NCBI GenBank assembly: GCA_001604405.1
Contig: LVBL01000046.1
Coordinates: 1 to 52,581, forward strand
Length of the DNA: 52,581 nt
Reading direction: 5' to 3'
From: Spirochaetales bacterium Spiro_10
GTDB taxonomy: Bacteria > Spirochaetota > Spirochaetia > Treponematales > Treponemataceae
In this document: positions 1-7,652 of the stretch, piece by piece
Layout of the letters: each line of letters opens with the position of its first letter
Numbering within the stretch: position 1 is the first letter of the stretch
Translations under genes and position numbers: made by a program
The notes under the pieces: model-generated
Told to the model about the DNA's origin: nothing
What the model saw: only the letters and a program-made list of their open reading frames with translations
Databases searched by the model: none

Positions 1-626
1 CCGCCGCCGCGACGGCTGCGCCCCGCGATCATGAGTATCATGAAAAAAGCGAAGAAGGCGAGTGACGCGAGCCCGTCGCCGTCCTTTTGCTTGCGGGGGT
101 TCTTCACCTCTTCCGAGACGATCTCCGCGTTGTCCGTCGCGAGTCCGACGATGTTGCGGGCCGCCTCGTATATGCCCTGTCCGTACTTGCCCTCGCGGAA
201 TCGCGGGGCGATCACGTTTCGGATTATGAGTCCCGCCGCCGCGTCGGTGAGCGAACCCTCGAGCCCGTATCCCACCTCGATGCGGATGGCCCGGTCGTCC
301 ATGGAGACGAGCAAGAGGACTCCGTTGTCCCGGTCCTTTTGTCCCAGCTTCCACGCGTCGGCGACGCGTATCGAATAGCCCTCGAGCGACTCTCCCCCGA
401 GGGAACCGATCGTCAGTACCGCGAGCTGGACTCCCGTCTGGCTGTCGACCGACGCCAAAAAGGAGGATATCTCCGTCTCCTCGGCGTCGGAAAGCACGTT
501 CGCGAGATCGACGACCCTGCCCGTCAGCGGGGGCACGTCGAGCGCGTGCAGGGAGACGGACGCAAACGCCAGGATAAGCGCGGCGAGCGCCGATCGGGCG
601 GCCCTGCCGGAACGTCGCGCGCTCAT
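1..626 (-). CDS. TPM-domain (YgcG-like) secreted/membrane protein, C-terminus cut by the window edge
   Basis: Read on the minus strand from the ATG at 626-624, 208 codons are visible before the window ends. An N-terminal hydrophobic signal (about residues 11-29) is followed by the family hallmark PPLTGRVVDLANVLSD, a TPM domain of about 120 residues (DNGVLLLVSMDDRAIRIEVGYGLEG, shown here only in part: motifs NGVLLLV and IEVGYGLEG), and a second hydrophobic segment near residue 190 followed by the basic, Gly-rich tail typical of YgcG proteins. The start codon overlaps the stop of the upstream gene (ATGA, 623-626), so translation is probably coupled. It is the third gene of a lemA-TPM-TPM operon. 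TPM domains have been tied to photosystem repair and phosphatase activity in plants; the bacterial role is not established. Confidence 0.88.
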   Translation of the reverse strand, partial: MSARRSGRAARSALAALILAFASVSLHALDVPPLTGRVVDLANVLSDAEETEISSFLASVDSQTGVQLAVLTIGSLGGESLEGYSIRVADAWKLGQKDRDNGVLLLVSMDDRAIRIEVGYGLEGSLTDAAAGLIIRNVIAPRFREGKYGQGIYEAARNIVGLATDNAEIVSEEVKNPRKQKDGDGLASLAFFAFFMILMIAGRSRRGG

Positions 627-1327
627 TCTCCCGCCTCCAGGAAGGCGATGGCGTCCGTCAGTTCGTTCGGGTTTTCCTTTTTCGCCGGAAAGTGCTCGGC
701 GAGTATGGACCCGCACGTTTCCACGGCCCACACGAGCTCCTGTCGCAGCGTGCCCTGCCTGACCGAACGCGCAATCCGTTCCGCGAGCGTGTTCCAGGTC
801 GACTGGTCGATCCTTCCGCTGATGCCCGAATCCGCGATGATGCGAACCTCGCGCTCCATGTGGGAGATGAATACGAGGATGCCCGTGTGTTCCGCCGTCG
901 CGTACACGCCGCTCTCGACGAAGTGCCTGAGCGCGCGGCGGTACACCGCGCGCGACCGCTCCGCGCGCGGAACGACGAGCCGGTCTATCGCCGGGACGTT
1001 CGCGAAGGCGTAGAAGAGCGCTATGACGGCAAACGCCCCCGCGCCGCACGCGGCAGTGGCGTACCAGGCCGGCAAATGCCAAACGAGACCGTCGAGATAC
1101 GACACGATCCCCGCATGGAAGGGAAGGGCGACCGCGAAGGCGAGCGCCCCGGCGATGACGGCGGCAAAGAGCTCGCGAAAGGAATAATCGGCGCTTTCCG
1201 GTATCGCCGCTATCGTTATCTCCCCCGAGGTACCGGCTTCCGCGGTTCGGACCGCGCGTTCGATCTCCTCGATATCCGCCCCGGTGAGCCCCAGGCGCCT
1301 CGCGAGTTGTACGGATGTTCCGCTCAT
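623..1327 (-). CDS. TPM-domain membrane protein
   Basis: A 234-residue protein carrying a cytoplasmic-type TPM domain interrupted by two central membrane segments (about residues 53-75 and 84-110). The domain is recognisable from TSGEITIAAIPESADYSF near residue 35 and from ILVFISHMEREVRIIADSGI near residue 148. There is no signal peptide, unlike the next gene. Start ATG 1327-1325 overlaps the lemA stop as ATGA, and its own stop overlaps the following start the same way, so the three genes form one tightly coupled unit. Function is unknown beyond the family association with LemA. Confidence 0.85.
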   Translation of the reverse strand: MSGTSVQLARRLGLTGADIEEIERAVRTAEAGTSGEITIAAIPESADYSFRELFAAVIAGALAFAVALPFHAGIVSYLDGLVWHLPAWYATAACGAGAFAVIALFYAFANVPAIDRLVVPRAERSRAVYRRALRHFVESGVYATAEHTGILVFISHMEREVRIIADSGISGRIDQSTWNTLAERIARSVRQGTLRQELVWAVETCGSILAEHFPAKKENPNELTDAIAFLEAGE

Positions 1328-1935
1328 TCGAAGGAAACCGTCGGTGCCGTCTGGGCCGCGTCGTCGGCGGCGAAGTAGGACTTCTCGCGGAAGCCGTTCA
1401 TGTTCGCGATGATCGCGCGCGGGAACTGCTTGATGAAGGTGTTGTAGCCGCGAACCACCTCGTTGTACCGCATGCGCTCGACCGTGATGCGGTTTTCCGT
1501 ACCCTCGAGCTGGTCTTGCAGGGCGAGGAAGTTCTGGTCGGCCTTGAGCTGGGGATAGTTCTCGGTGACGACGAGGAGCCGCTGGAGGGCGCTACCGAGC
1601 TCGCCTTGCGCCTTCTGGAAGCGCTTGAAGGATTCCGGATCGTTCAATACCTCGTCCGAGATGTTCATCACTCCGCCCGCGCGCGAGCGGGCCTCGGCGA
1701 TGTCGGTGAATACCTTCGATTCGTGCTGGGCGTAGCCCTTCACCGTTGCCACGAGATTCGGGATGAGGTCGAGCCTCCGCTGGTAAACGTTCTGTACCTG
1801 GCCCCACTGGGCCTTGACTCCCTCGTCCATCGCGACCATCGAGTTGTAGTTACCCGCGAAAAAGCTGTAGGCGCCCATCACGAGCACGACGATAACCGCC
1901 ACCACTATCAGAACGGTCTTTATTCCTTTGCTCAT
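1324..1935 (-). CDS. lemA: LemA family protein
   Basis: A 203-residue LemA protein: one N-terminal membrane helix (residues 7-27), then the helical LemA domain with the family signatures NLVATVKGYAQHE (after RRLDLIPN), ARSRAG, ENYPQLKAD and ENRITVERMRYNE. The open frame extends far upstream, but the ATG at 1935-1933 has a strong GGAGGA ribosome site and begins immediately before the membrane helix, so I use it. LemA proteins are inner-membrane anchored with most of the chain outside the membrane; their role is unclear, but they commonly sit with TPM proteins as here. The gene diverges from the TetR regulator. Confidence 0.93.
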   Translation of the reverse strand: MSKGIKTVLIVVAVIVVLVMGAYSFFAGNYNSMVAMDEGVKAQWGQVQNVYQRRLDLIPNLVATVKGYAQHESKVFTDIAEARSRAGGVMNISDEVLNDPESFKRFQKAQGELGSALQRLLVVTENYPQLKADQNFLALQDQLEGTENRITVERMRYNEVVRGYNTFIKQFPRAIIANMNGFREKSYFAADDAAQTAPTVSFE

Positions 1936-2014
1936 CAAAATCCTCCGAAGATTGCGTATACTTGCATAAAAGCTACTGCAATACCGGGGCTCGGTCAATT
2001 CTTGCCGAAACCCC

Positions 2015-2042
2015 TTGACACTTTCCACATTAAAACTATAAA
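2015..2042 (+). promoter_or_regulatory. sigma-70-type promoter of the tetR-MMPL operon
   Basis: TTGACA at 2015-2020, a 16-base spacer, and TATAAA at 2037-2042, in an AT-rich patch that stands out from its GC-rich surroundings. It lies about 68 bases before the tetR start and directly upstream of a palindrome (2063-2075). Confidence 0.65.
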
Positions 2043-2062
2043 TAATGCCAATGGTAATATTA

Positions 2063-2075
2063 TGACCGGTGGTCA
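2063..2075. promoter_or_regulatory. Candidate TetR-family operator
   Basis: The inverted repeat TGACC-GGT-GGTCA lies about 20 bases past the -10 element and 35 bases before the tetR start. Position and symmetry fit autoregulation by the TetR protein encoded next to it. Binding is inferred. Confidence 0.55.
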
Positions 2076-2109
2076 GTGAACCGTAAAACCGGCTATTTCG
2101 AGGGGGAGT

Positions 2110-2781
2110 ATGGGAATCGCTGAACGAAAAGAGCGTGAACGCGAGGTACGGCGGCAGATGATCCTGGATTCGGCCCGGGACATCATCCTCGAACGGGGAG
2201 TCGAGTCCGTCAGCATGTCCGATATCGCGCATGAATGCGAACTGAGCAAGGCGACGCTCTACCTGTACTTTCACAACAAGGAGAGCCTGTTGGAGGCCAT
2301 CTTCAACGAGGCGGGAAACTCCTTCGTCGAGTACGTGGAGTCGCGCATATCCGAGGATGCCTCCGGGATCACGGCGATCCGCGTTCTCTGGCAGTGCTAC
2401 CTTGACCGGTTCAGCGACTCGAGCGACATCTTCATCCTCATCGGCATCAAGAACTTCATAGCCCCCAGTTTTCCGCTCTTGTACGAGGCGGTCGACGGGT
2501 CCTCGCGGAGGCCGGGCGCCCGGATGTTCGCCCTCGTGCGGGACGTCATCGCGCGGGGCCTTCGCGACGGGACGCTCGACGCCCGGTTCGACGCGAACGA
2601 ACTCGCGCGGACCGTGCTGATAGTGTCCTCCGGGATCATCGACAACGTCGCGCGCCTTCCCCGCGACTTGCGCGACATGTCGCTCGTCGTTTCCGAGATG
2701 CGCCGGGTTTTCGAGATACTCCTCCGGGGTATGGCCGGGCCTGGCGTGGAAAGTTCGCAATTGAAGCTTTCAGATCAATAA
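2110..2781 (+). CDS. TetR/AcrR family transcriptional regulator
   Basis: A 223-residue regulator. The N-terminal helix-turn-helix occupies about residues 17-63 with the family pattern ILDSARDIILERGVESVSMSDIA and SKATLYLYFHNKESLLEAI (fragments of one continuous domain); the remainder is a divergent all-helical ligand/dimer domain. The start has a strong GAGGGGGAG ribosome site. The stop is only 14 bases before the exporter start, whose ribosome site (AAGGAG) begins on the last base of the tetR stop codon, so the regulator heads the operon. By analogy with other TetR-exporter pairs it probably represses the operon until it binds a hydrophobic ligand; the ligand cannot be read from sequence. Confidence 0.93.
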   Translation: MGIAERKEREREVRRQMILDSARDIILERGVESVSMSDIAHECELSKATLYLYFHNKESLLEAIFNEAGNSFVEYVESRISEDASGITAIRVLWQCYLDRFSDSSDIFILIGIKNFIAPSFPLLYEAVDGSSRRPGARMFALVRDVIARGLRDGTLDARFDANELARTVLIVSSGIIDNVARLPRDLRDMSLVVSEMRRVFEILLRGMAGPGVESSQLKLSDQ

Positions 2782-2795
2782 AGGAGTGCATAGGC

Positions 2796-5474
2796 ATGAA
2801 ACGCATCTATCGGCATCCGCGGGCCGTCGTCGCGGTGATACTGGCCATAACGGCCGCCTTCGCCGCGCAATTCCCGCGGATGGAGCTCGACAACAACAAC
2901 TACCGCTTCGTTCCCGAGAAGGATCCGTCGCGCCTCGAGGCCGAGGCGATCGACGACGATTTCGGGAGCCAGGTGATCATCCTCATCGGTCTCGAGCGTC
3001 CCTACGATTCGGTATTCGACGCCGCCTTCCTGGGCCGCGTCCGCGAATTCGACGGGCGTCTCGCGTCGCTCAAAAAAATCGACAAGGTAAGCTCCATCGT
3101 CTCGACCGACTACATAACCGCGCGCGGCGACTCGATCGTCGTAGAGCCGATCGTGCCTGAGGGCTTTTCGGGGACCGACGGGGAAGTCGACGAGGTCAGG
3201 AACCGCGTCCGCTCCTGGGACCTCTACGACCGGGCCCTCATATCGGACGACGAGAGGTCGACCCAGGTGCTCGTCTCCCTCGATCTGAAATCGGACGAGG
3301 CGGGCGGCGAGGAAAGCCTCGCGGTCCTGGGAGACATCCGCGCTCTCGCGCGGGGGATATTCGACGACGGCACCAGGGTCTACCTCGCGGGGATGCCCGT
3401 GCTCAGCTCGGACATCAACTCCGCGATGAAGGCGGACTTGCGGACGCTCATCCCGCTCGTCGTGATCGCCGTTCTCGCGATCCTCTTCTTCTCGTTTCGC
3501 AGGGCCATCGCCATACTGCTTCCGCTCGCGACGGTGGCGATCGCCAGTATCTGGTCGATGGGCGCCATGCCCCTGTTCGGCGTGAGGCTTTCGATCCTCT
3601 CCACCGTGCTGCCGGTCATCCTCGTCGCGGTCGGGAGCGCGTACGGCATCCACGTCGTGACGCACTACCTCGACGACCGCCTCGACGGGCGTACCCTCAC
3701 GAAGGAAGAGCACGACCGCCTCGTCCTCGACTTGCTGGCAAAGATCGGCAAACCGGTCGCCCTCGCGGCCCTGACGACCTTCGTCGGCTTCGTCTCCTTC
3801 TGCTTCACGTCGGTGGTCCCGATTCGGGAGTTCGGGTATTTCTCGAGCTTCGGCGTGTTCGCGGCGTTCGTCGTCTCCATGACCTTCATACCGGCGGTTC
3901 TGCTGCTTCGCGGGCCGAAGCCCCTTCCCCGGCGCGTGTCGGCCAAGAGGCCGGGGGCCGACGAGAGCGCCTCCGCCCCCAAAGACCCGCTGAGCGACGC
4001 GATAGCCGATTCCTTCACCGCCGTCACGCGGAAGAAACGCGTCGTGCTTCTGTTCTCGGTCGCGCTCGTCGCCGTTTCCTGCTATTCGATCACGAAGCTC
4101 GTGATCGACAACGTGTTGGTCGAATATTTCCGCGGAGACGCGGACGTGGCGCAGTCGGACCGCTTCATTCGCGACCGGTTCGCGGGAACGAAGACGGTCA
4201 GCGTCGTCGTGCGTTCCCCGGAGCCGCTCGGCGTCCTGCACCCCGACGTTCTCGTCGCGATGGACGGGCTCTCCGACTATCTTACCGAGAGCGTGCCTAA
4301 CGTCGGCAAGGTGATGGGCTTCACCGATCTCGTCAAGAGGATCAACCAGGTGTACAACGCCGACGAGGATCCCTCGGGCATCGCGCCCGTTGCGGCCTCG
4401 TACGCGCCCCAGGCGGACGAAGCCGGCGACTTCGGCTTCGGCGATTTCGGGGACTTCGGCGACTTCGGCGGCTCGTCCGCGGAGCCGTCCGCTTCCGTTC
4501 CCGCCGCCGGTTCAACCGTGGCGGCCGACGGCCGGGAGGCGGGCCCGCGCGAGGAAACGGTAACGCGCGACGAGCTCGTCGCCTCCCTTGACCGGGCGCT
4601 CAGGGAGACGAATACGGGCAACGTTTGCGTCCGGGACTTCGTTAAGGAACTCAGAAAGTCCGTGAACTACGCGGGCGAGGCCTATTACGAGATTCCGTCA
4701 GACCCCGCCCGGTACGGCAAAACGACCAAGGAGGAGCTTGCGGCCCTCGTTTCGAACTATCTCGTGCTGCTTTCGGGGGACATCGGCTCGTACGCGAACG
4801 ACCCGCTGGAGCCGACCGCGATACGCATGAACGTTCAGCTGAAGACGCTCGGGCAGATCGACACGGACGCGGTCGTCGCCAAGATCGAGGACTACGCGAA
4901 GGCGAAATTCCCGCCGTCGGTCGAGGTCACGGTAGGCGGCATGGCCTTCGTGGAGCGTTCCCTCAACCGGCTCGTCGTCCAGTCGCAGGTCGTGTCGGTC
5001 ATCATCTCCATCGCGATGGTGTTCATCATCCTGTCCGTTTCCTGGGGTTCCGTATGGGCGGGCCTCATCGGCAGCGCCCCTCTTGCGATCTCGATACTGC
5101 TCAACTTCGCCGTCATGGCGGCGACCGGCATCAAGCTCAATATCGGAACAGCCCTCGTCGCGAGCCTAGCGGTCGGAATCGGCATCGACTACACCATCCA
5201 TTACCTCGCGGCGTACAACCGCGAATACGTCGCGCACGGCGGCGCGAAGGGCTTCATCAGGCGCACCTTCGTGACGTCCGGAAAGGCCATCATGATCAAC
5301 GCCATCTCGGTCGGTTGCGGCTTCGCCGTGCTGATCCTGTCCGAATTCAACATGCTCGCGCAGTTCGGCTTCCTGATCGCGCTCACGATGCTAACGAGCT
5401 CCGTGGTCGCCCTGACGGTACTTCCCGTGCTGCTTACCTGGATACGCCCGCACTTCATCACAAAGGAGAGATAA
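2796..5474 (+). CDS. RND superfamily (MMPL/HAE3-type) hydrophobe exporter
   Basis: An 892-residue inner-membrane protein with the duplicated RND plan: a membrane helix at residues 8-24, a periplasmic loop, a five-helix block (about 215-375), a second lone helix (about 412-430), a second loop, and a second five-helix block (about 730-885). The two TM4-equivalent motifs are VGSAYGIHVVTHYL (about 277-290) and GIGIDYTIHYL (about 791-801), typical of the MMPL/HAE3 branch rather than of drug-exporting AcrB. The second periplasmic loop carries a low-complexity GDF repeat (residues 544-557). Ribosome site AAGGAG. Neighbours (LolA-like protein and outer-membrane barrel) suggest transport of a lipid or other hydrophobic molecule across the envelope rather than drug efflux; the substrate is unknown. 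Confidence 0.9.
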   Translation: MKRIYRHPRAVVAVILAITAAFAAQFPRMELDNNNYRFVPEKDPSRLEAEAIDDDFGSQVIILIGLERPYDSVFDAAFLGRVREFDGRLASLKKIDKVSSIVSTDYITARGDSIVVEPIVPEGFSGTDGEVDEVRNRVRSWDLYDRALISDDERSTQVLVSLDLKSDEAGGEESLAVLGDIRALARGIFDDGTRVYLAGMPVLSSDINSAMKADLRTLIPLVVIAVLAILFFSFRRAIAILLPLATVAIASIWSMGAMPLFGVRLSILSTVLPVILVAVGSAYGIHVVTHYLDDRLDGRTLTKEEHDRLVLDLLAKIGKPVALAALTTFVGFVSFCFTSVVPIREFGYFSSFGVFAAFVVSMTFIPAVLLLRGPKPLPRRVSAKRPGADESASAPKDPLSDAIADSFTAVTRKKRVVLLFSVALVAVSCYSITKLVIDNVLVEYFRGDADVAQSDRFIRDRFAGTKTVSVVVRSPEPLGVLHPDVLVAMDGLSDYLTESVPNVGKVMGFTDLVKRINQVYNADEDPSGIAPVAASYAPQADEAGDFGFGDFGDFGDFGGSSAEPSASVPAAGSTVAADGREAGPREETVTRDELVASLDRALRETNTGNVCVRDFVKELRKSVNYAGEAYYEIPSDPARYGKTTKEELAALVSNYLVLLSGDIGSYANDPLEPTAIRMNVQLKTLGQIDTDAVVAKIEDYAKAKFPPSVEVTVGGMAFVERSLNRLVVQSQVVSVIISIAMVFIILSVSWGSVWAGLIGSAPLAISILLNFAVMAATGIKLNIGTALVASLAVGIGIDYTIHYLAAYNREYVAHGGAKGFIRRTFVTSGKAIMINAISVGCGFAVLILSEFNMLAQFGFLIALTMLTSSVVALTVLPVLLTWIRPHFITKER
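4425..4466 (+). repeat. In-frame GDF tandem repeat inside the RND gene
   Basis: Nine-base units encoding Gly-Asp-Phe (GGCGACTTC and near copies) occur at 4425, 4440, 4449 and 4458, with one six-base GF unit after the first. They sit in a periplasmic loop and preserve the reading frame, so they look like a flexible linker generated by slippage. Confidence 0.8.
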
Positions 5475-5475
5475 C

Positions 5476-6270
5476 ATGAAACTTGCAAACAGCCGAAAGG
5501 CGCCCCTCGCCGTATCGCTCGCCATCCTCGCGGCAATGACTCAGGCCCTTTTCGCCCAGGACGCGCAGGCCATCGTGGAGGCGGCGAGAAACCGGATTGA
5601 CGCCAAGACGGTATCGTCCCGGTCGAGAATGACCCTCGTCGCCAAGGGCGGCTCCACGAGCGAGCGGCTCATCGACCAGTACTCGAGCGACTCGCCGAAG
5701 GGCGACCGCACCATCATCGTGTTCCAGAAACCCGCGAGCGTCGCCGGAACGCGCTTCCTTACCATGGAGAACAAGGGCGGCGAGGACGACCGCTGGATAT
5801 TCCTTCCGTCGCTCGGAAAGGTCAGGCGCATCGCTTCGGCCGAGGGCTCGGGAAGCTTCATGGGAACCGACCTTTCGTACGACGACATCTCGTCGGCCGA
5901 CCGCGACGCCTCGCTTGACGCCCACAGGTATCTTCGCGAGGAGACGCTGGACGGCAAGGCCTGCCATGTGATCGAGTCGGTCCCGAAGGACGCGAAGTAC
6001 CAGTACTCGAAAATGGTATCGTGGATCGACAAGGGAAGCCTCGTGGCCTGGAAGATAGAGCTCTACGGCAAGAACGGAGAGCTCGTCAAACTGCTCGAGG
6101 TTCTCGAGACGAAGGACGTTCAGTCGCGAATCACCCCGGTCAGGACGAGGATGACCACCGTTGCCGCGCAGACGAGCACGACGATCAACGTCGACATCAT
6201 CAAGTACGACGACAAGATTCCCGAGGGGGTGTTCACCGTCGACTATCTTTCCACGGGGAGGGTGAAATGA
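5476..6270 (+). CDS. LolA-like outer-membrane lipoprotein-sorting family protein
   Basis: A 264-residue secreted protein: a signal peptide (residues 1-27, ending TQALFA-QD) and a LolA/LppX-like half-barrel domain. Family landmarks are RSRMTLVAKGGS near residue 50, RFLTMENKG, the DDRWIFLPSLGKVRRI stretch near residue 105 and GTDLSYDDI near 132. This is the branch usually annotated as outer membrane lipoprotein-sorting protein that sits beside RND exporters, rather than housekeeping LolA. Ribosome site AAAGGAG spans the end of the exporter gene. It probably ferries a hydrophobic ligand between the exporter and the outer membrane; this is inferred from fold and neighbours. Confidence 0.88.
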   Translation: MKLANSRKAPLAVSLAILAAMTQALFAQDAQAIVEAARNRIDAKTVSSRSRMTLVAKGGSTSERLIDQYSSDSPKGDRTIIVFQKPASVAGTRFLTMENKGGEDDRWIFLPSLGKVRRIASAEGSGSFMGTDLSYDDISSADRDASLDAHRYLREETLDGKACHVIESVPKDAKYQYSKMVSWIDKGSLVAWKIELYGKNGELVKLLEVLETKDVQSRITPVRTRMTTVAAQTSTTINVDIIKYDDKIPEGVFTVDYLSTGRVK

Positions 6271-7652
6271 GCCTTTCCAAGCGCGCAGTCGCGACCGCGT
6301 GCGTCGCGTTCATCTGCCTGGCGTGCGCCTTCGCGCAGGGGGCGCCTTCCTTCGGTTTCGGCGACGCCGAAACCCCGGCGGACGCGGGTTCGTCGATGGA
6401 CGGGGCGGGTTCAGCCCCGTCCGCCGCGTCAGTCCGCTTCTCGGGCGAGATCTCGGCCGGGGCAACCGCCTTCGCCGACGAGCTTTCGGGGTCGCGCTCC
6501 CGCGACTCCCTCGAGCTCGGTGACCTCTTTTCGGGCGTTCTCAACCTTTCGGTTTCGGGCGCGCGGGCCGACGCCTACGTCTCCGTCGAGGCGGAGAACG
6601 CGGGGTCGGGAGAGTCCCCCTTCGGGATAGACGAGGCCTACGTTCGCGCGTACCTCGGCAAGACGGACCTTGAAGCGGGCCTCCGCAAGCTCGTCTGGGG
6701 CCGCGCGGACAGCCAGGGACCCCTCGACGTCGTCAATCCGCAGGACCAGTCCGACCTCACGATAGTCGACGAGATGGAGCGCAGGATCGCGCGGCCGCTC
6801 GTGCGCCTTTCGTATTCCGTCGCGCCGATGACCCGCGTCGAGGCCGTGTTCCTTCCCTCGTTCCGGGGGGAGGGCTTCGCGACCGACGGCCGCTGGGTTC
6901 CCGGGATGATGTCCGAACTCGACGCGGCGGTGCTGCAGGTGATGACGGCGTATGCGATTGACCCGGCCGACGTCACGCGCGTCGGCGAGGAGACTGACAA
7001 TCTCGGCCACTCGCAGGCGGGCCTTCGGTTCACGACCACCGTCGGTTCCGTCGACCTCGGCGCCCAGTATTTCTACGGGTATCTCAAGCGGCCGGCCGTG
7101 CGGCTCACCGTCGTGCCGGGAACGAGCCTTGCCGTCGAGACCCTCTACAACCGCTACCACCAGGTCGGTCTCGACTGCGCCACGGTGCTCGCGGGGATGA
7201 ACCTCCGGGCCGAGCTCGGCGCGAACCTGACGGAGGATTTCGACGGGGAAGACCCGTCGGTCTACAACCCCTCGCTCGTGTGGTCGCTCGGGTTCGACCG
7301 CGACGTGATCGCGGGAATCAACCTGAACCTGCAGGGCTCAGGATCGGTGCGGCTCATGGACGACGGCGTCGGAACGGATCCGCTCGATTTCGAAAACCGT
7401 ACCGACATGACGAGGACGAGGATTACGGCCGTCGTTTCGGGGAAATTCCTGCGCGACGAGCTCGAGCTCAAGACGACCGCGATCTACGGCGTCGAGGACG
7501 GGGACTACTACCTCATTCCGGCGGCGAGCTGGACGCGCGATGACCTCTCTTTCGAGGTTTCAGGCGGCATCTTCGGCGGGAGCCGGTCGGGAGAACTCGG
7601 CTGCTATCGCGACAACGCCTATCTGAAGGCCTCCGTTACGGTCAGCTTCTAG
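6267..7652 (+). CDS. DUF1302-like outer-membrane beta-barrel protein
   Basis: A 461-residue protein with a signal peptide (residues 1-25, ending ACAFA-QG), a Gly/Asp-rich linker and then alternating beta-strand sequence to a C-terminal aromatic residue (KASVTVSF), the signature of outer-membrane barrels. The motif GLRKLVWGRADSQG followed by DVVNPQDQSDL (about residues 140-170) matches the start of DUF1302-type proteins that partner RND exporters. The frame is open upstream, but ATG 6267 overlaps the previous stop as ATGA and begins exactly at the signal peptide. Fourth gene of the tetR operon. Its 3' end overlaps the convergent zwf stop by 11 bases. Confidence 0.85.
   Translation: MSLSKRAVATACVAFICLACAFAQGAPSFGFGDAETPADAGSSMDGAGSAPSAASVRFSGEISAGATAFADELSGSRSRDSLELGDLFSGVLNLSVSGARADAYVSVEAENAGSGESPFGIDEAYVRAYLGKTDLEAGLRKLVWGRADSQGPLDVVNPQDQSDLTIVDEMERRIARPLVRLSYSVAPMTRVEAVFLPSFRGEGFATDGRWVPGMMSELDAAVLQVMTAYAIDPADVTRVGEETDNLGHSQAGLRFTTTVGSVDLGAQYFYGYLKRPAVRLTVVPGTSLAVETLYNRYHQVGLDCATVLAGMNLRAELGANLTEDFDGEDPSVYNPSLVWSLGFDRDVIAGINLNLQGSGSVRLMDDGVGTDPLDFENRTDMTRTRITAVVSGKFLRDELELKTTAIYGVEDGDYYLIPAASWTRDDLSFEVSGGIFGGSRSGELGCYRDNAYLKASVTVSF

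Noticed and set aside
1936-2760. N-terminal extension of LemA by about 275 residues
   Set aside because: It runs antisense through the TetR gene; the ATG at 1935 has a strong ribosome site and begins at the membrane anchor.
2775-4241. 488-codon open frame on the minus strand across the RND gene
   Set aside because: Antisense shadow caused by high GC; product is Arg/Asp/Gly-rich with no domain, no ribosome site, and the plus strand encodes a clear exporter.
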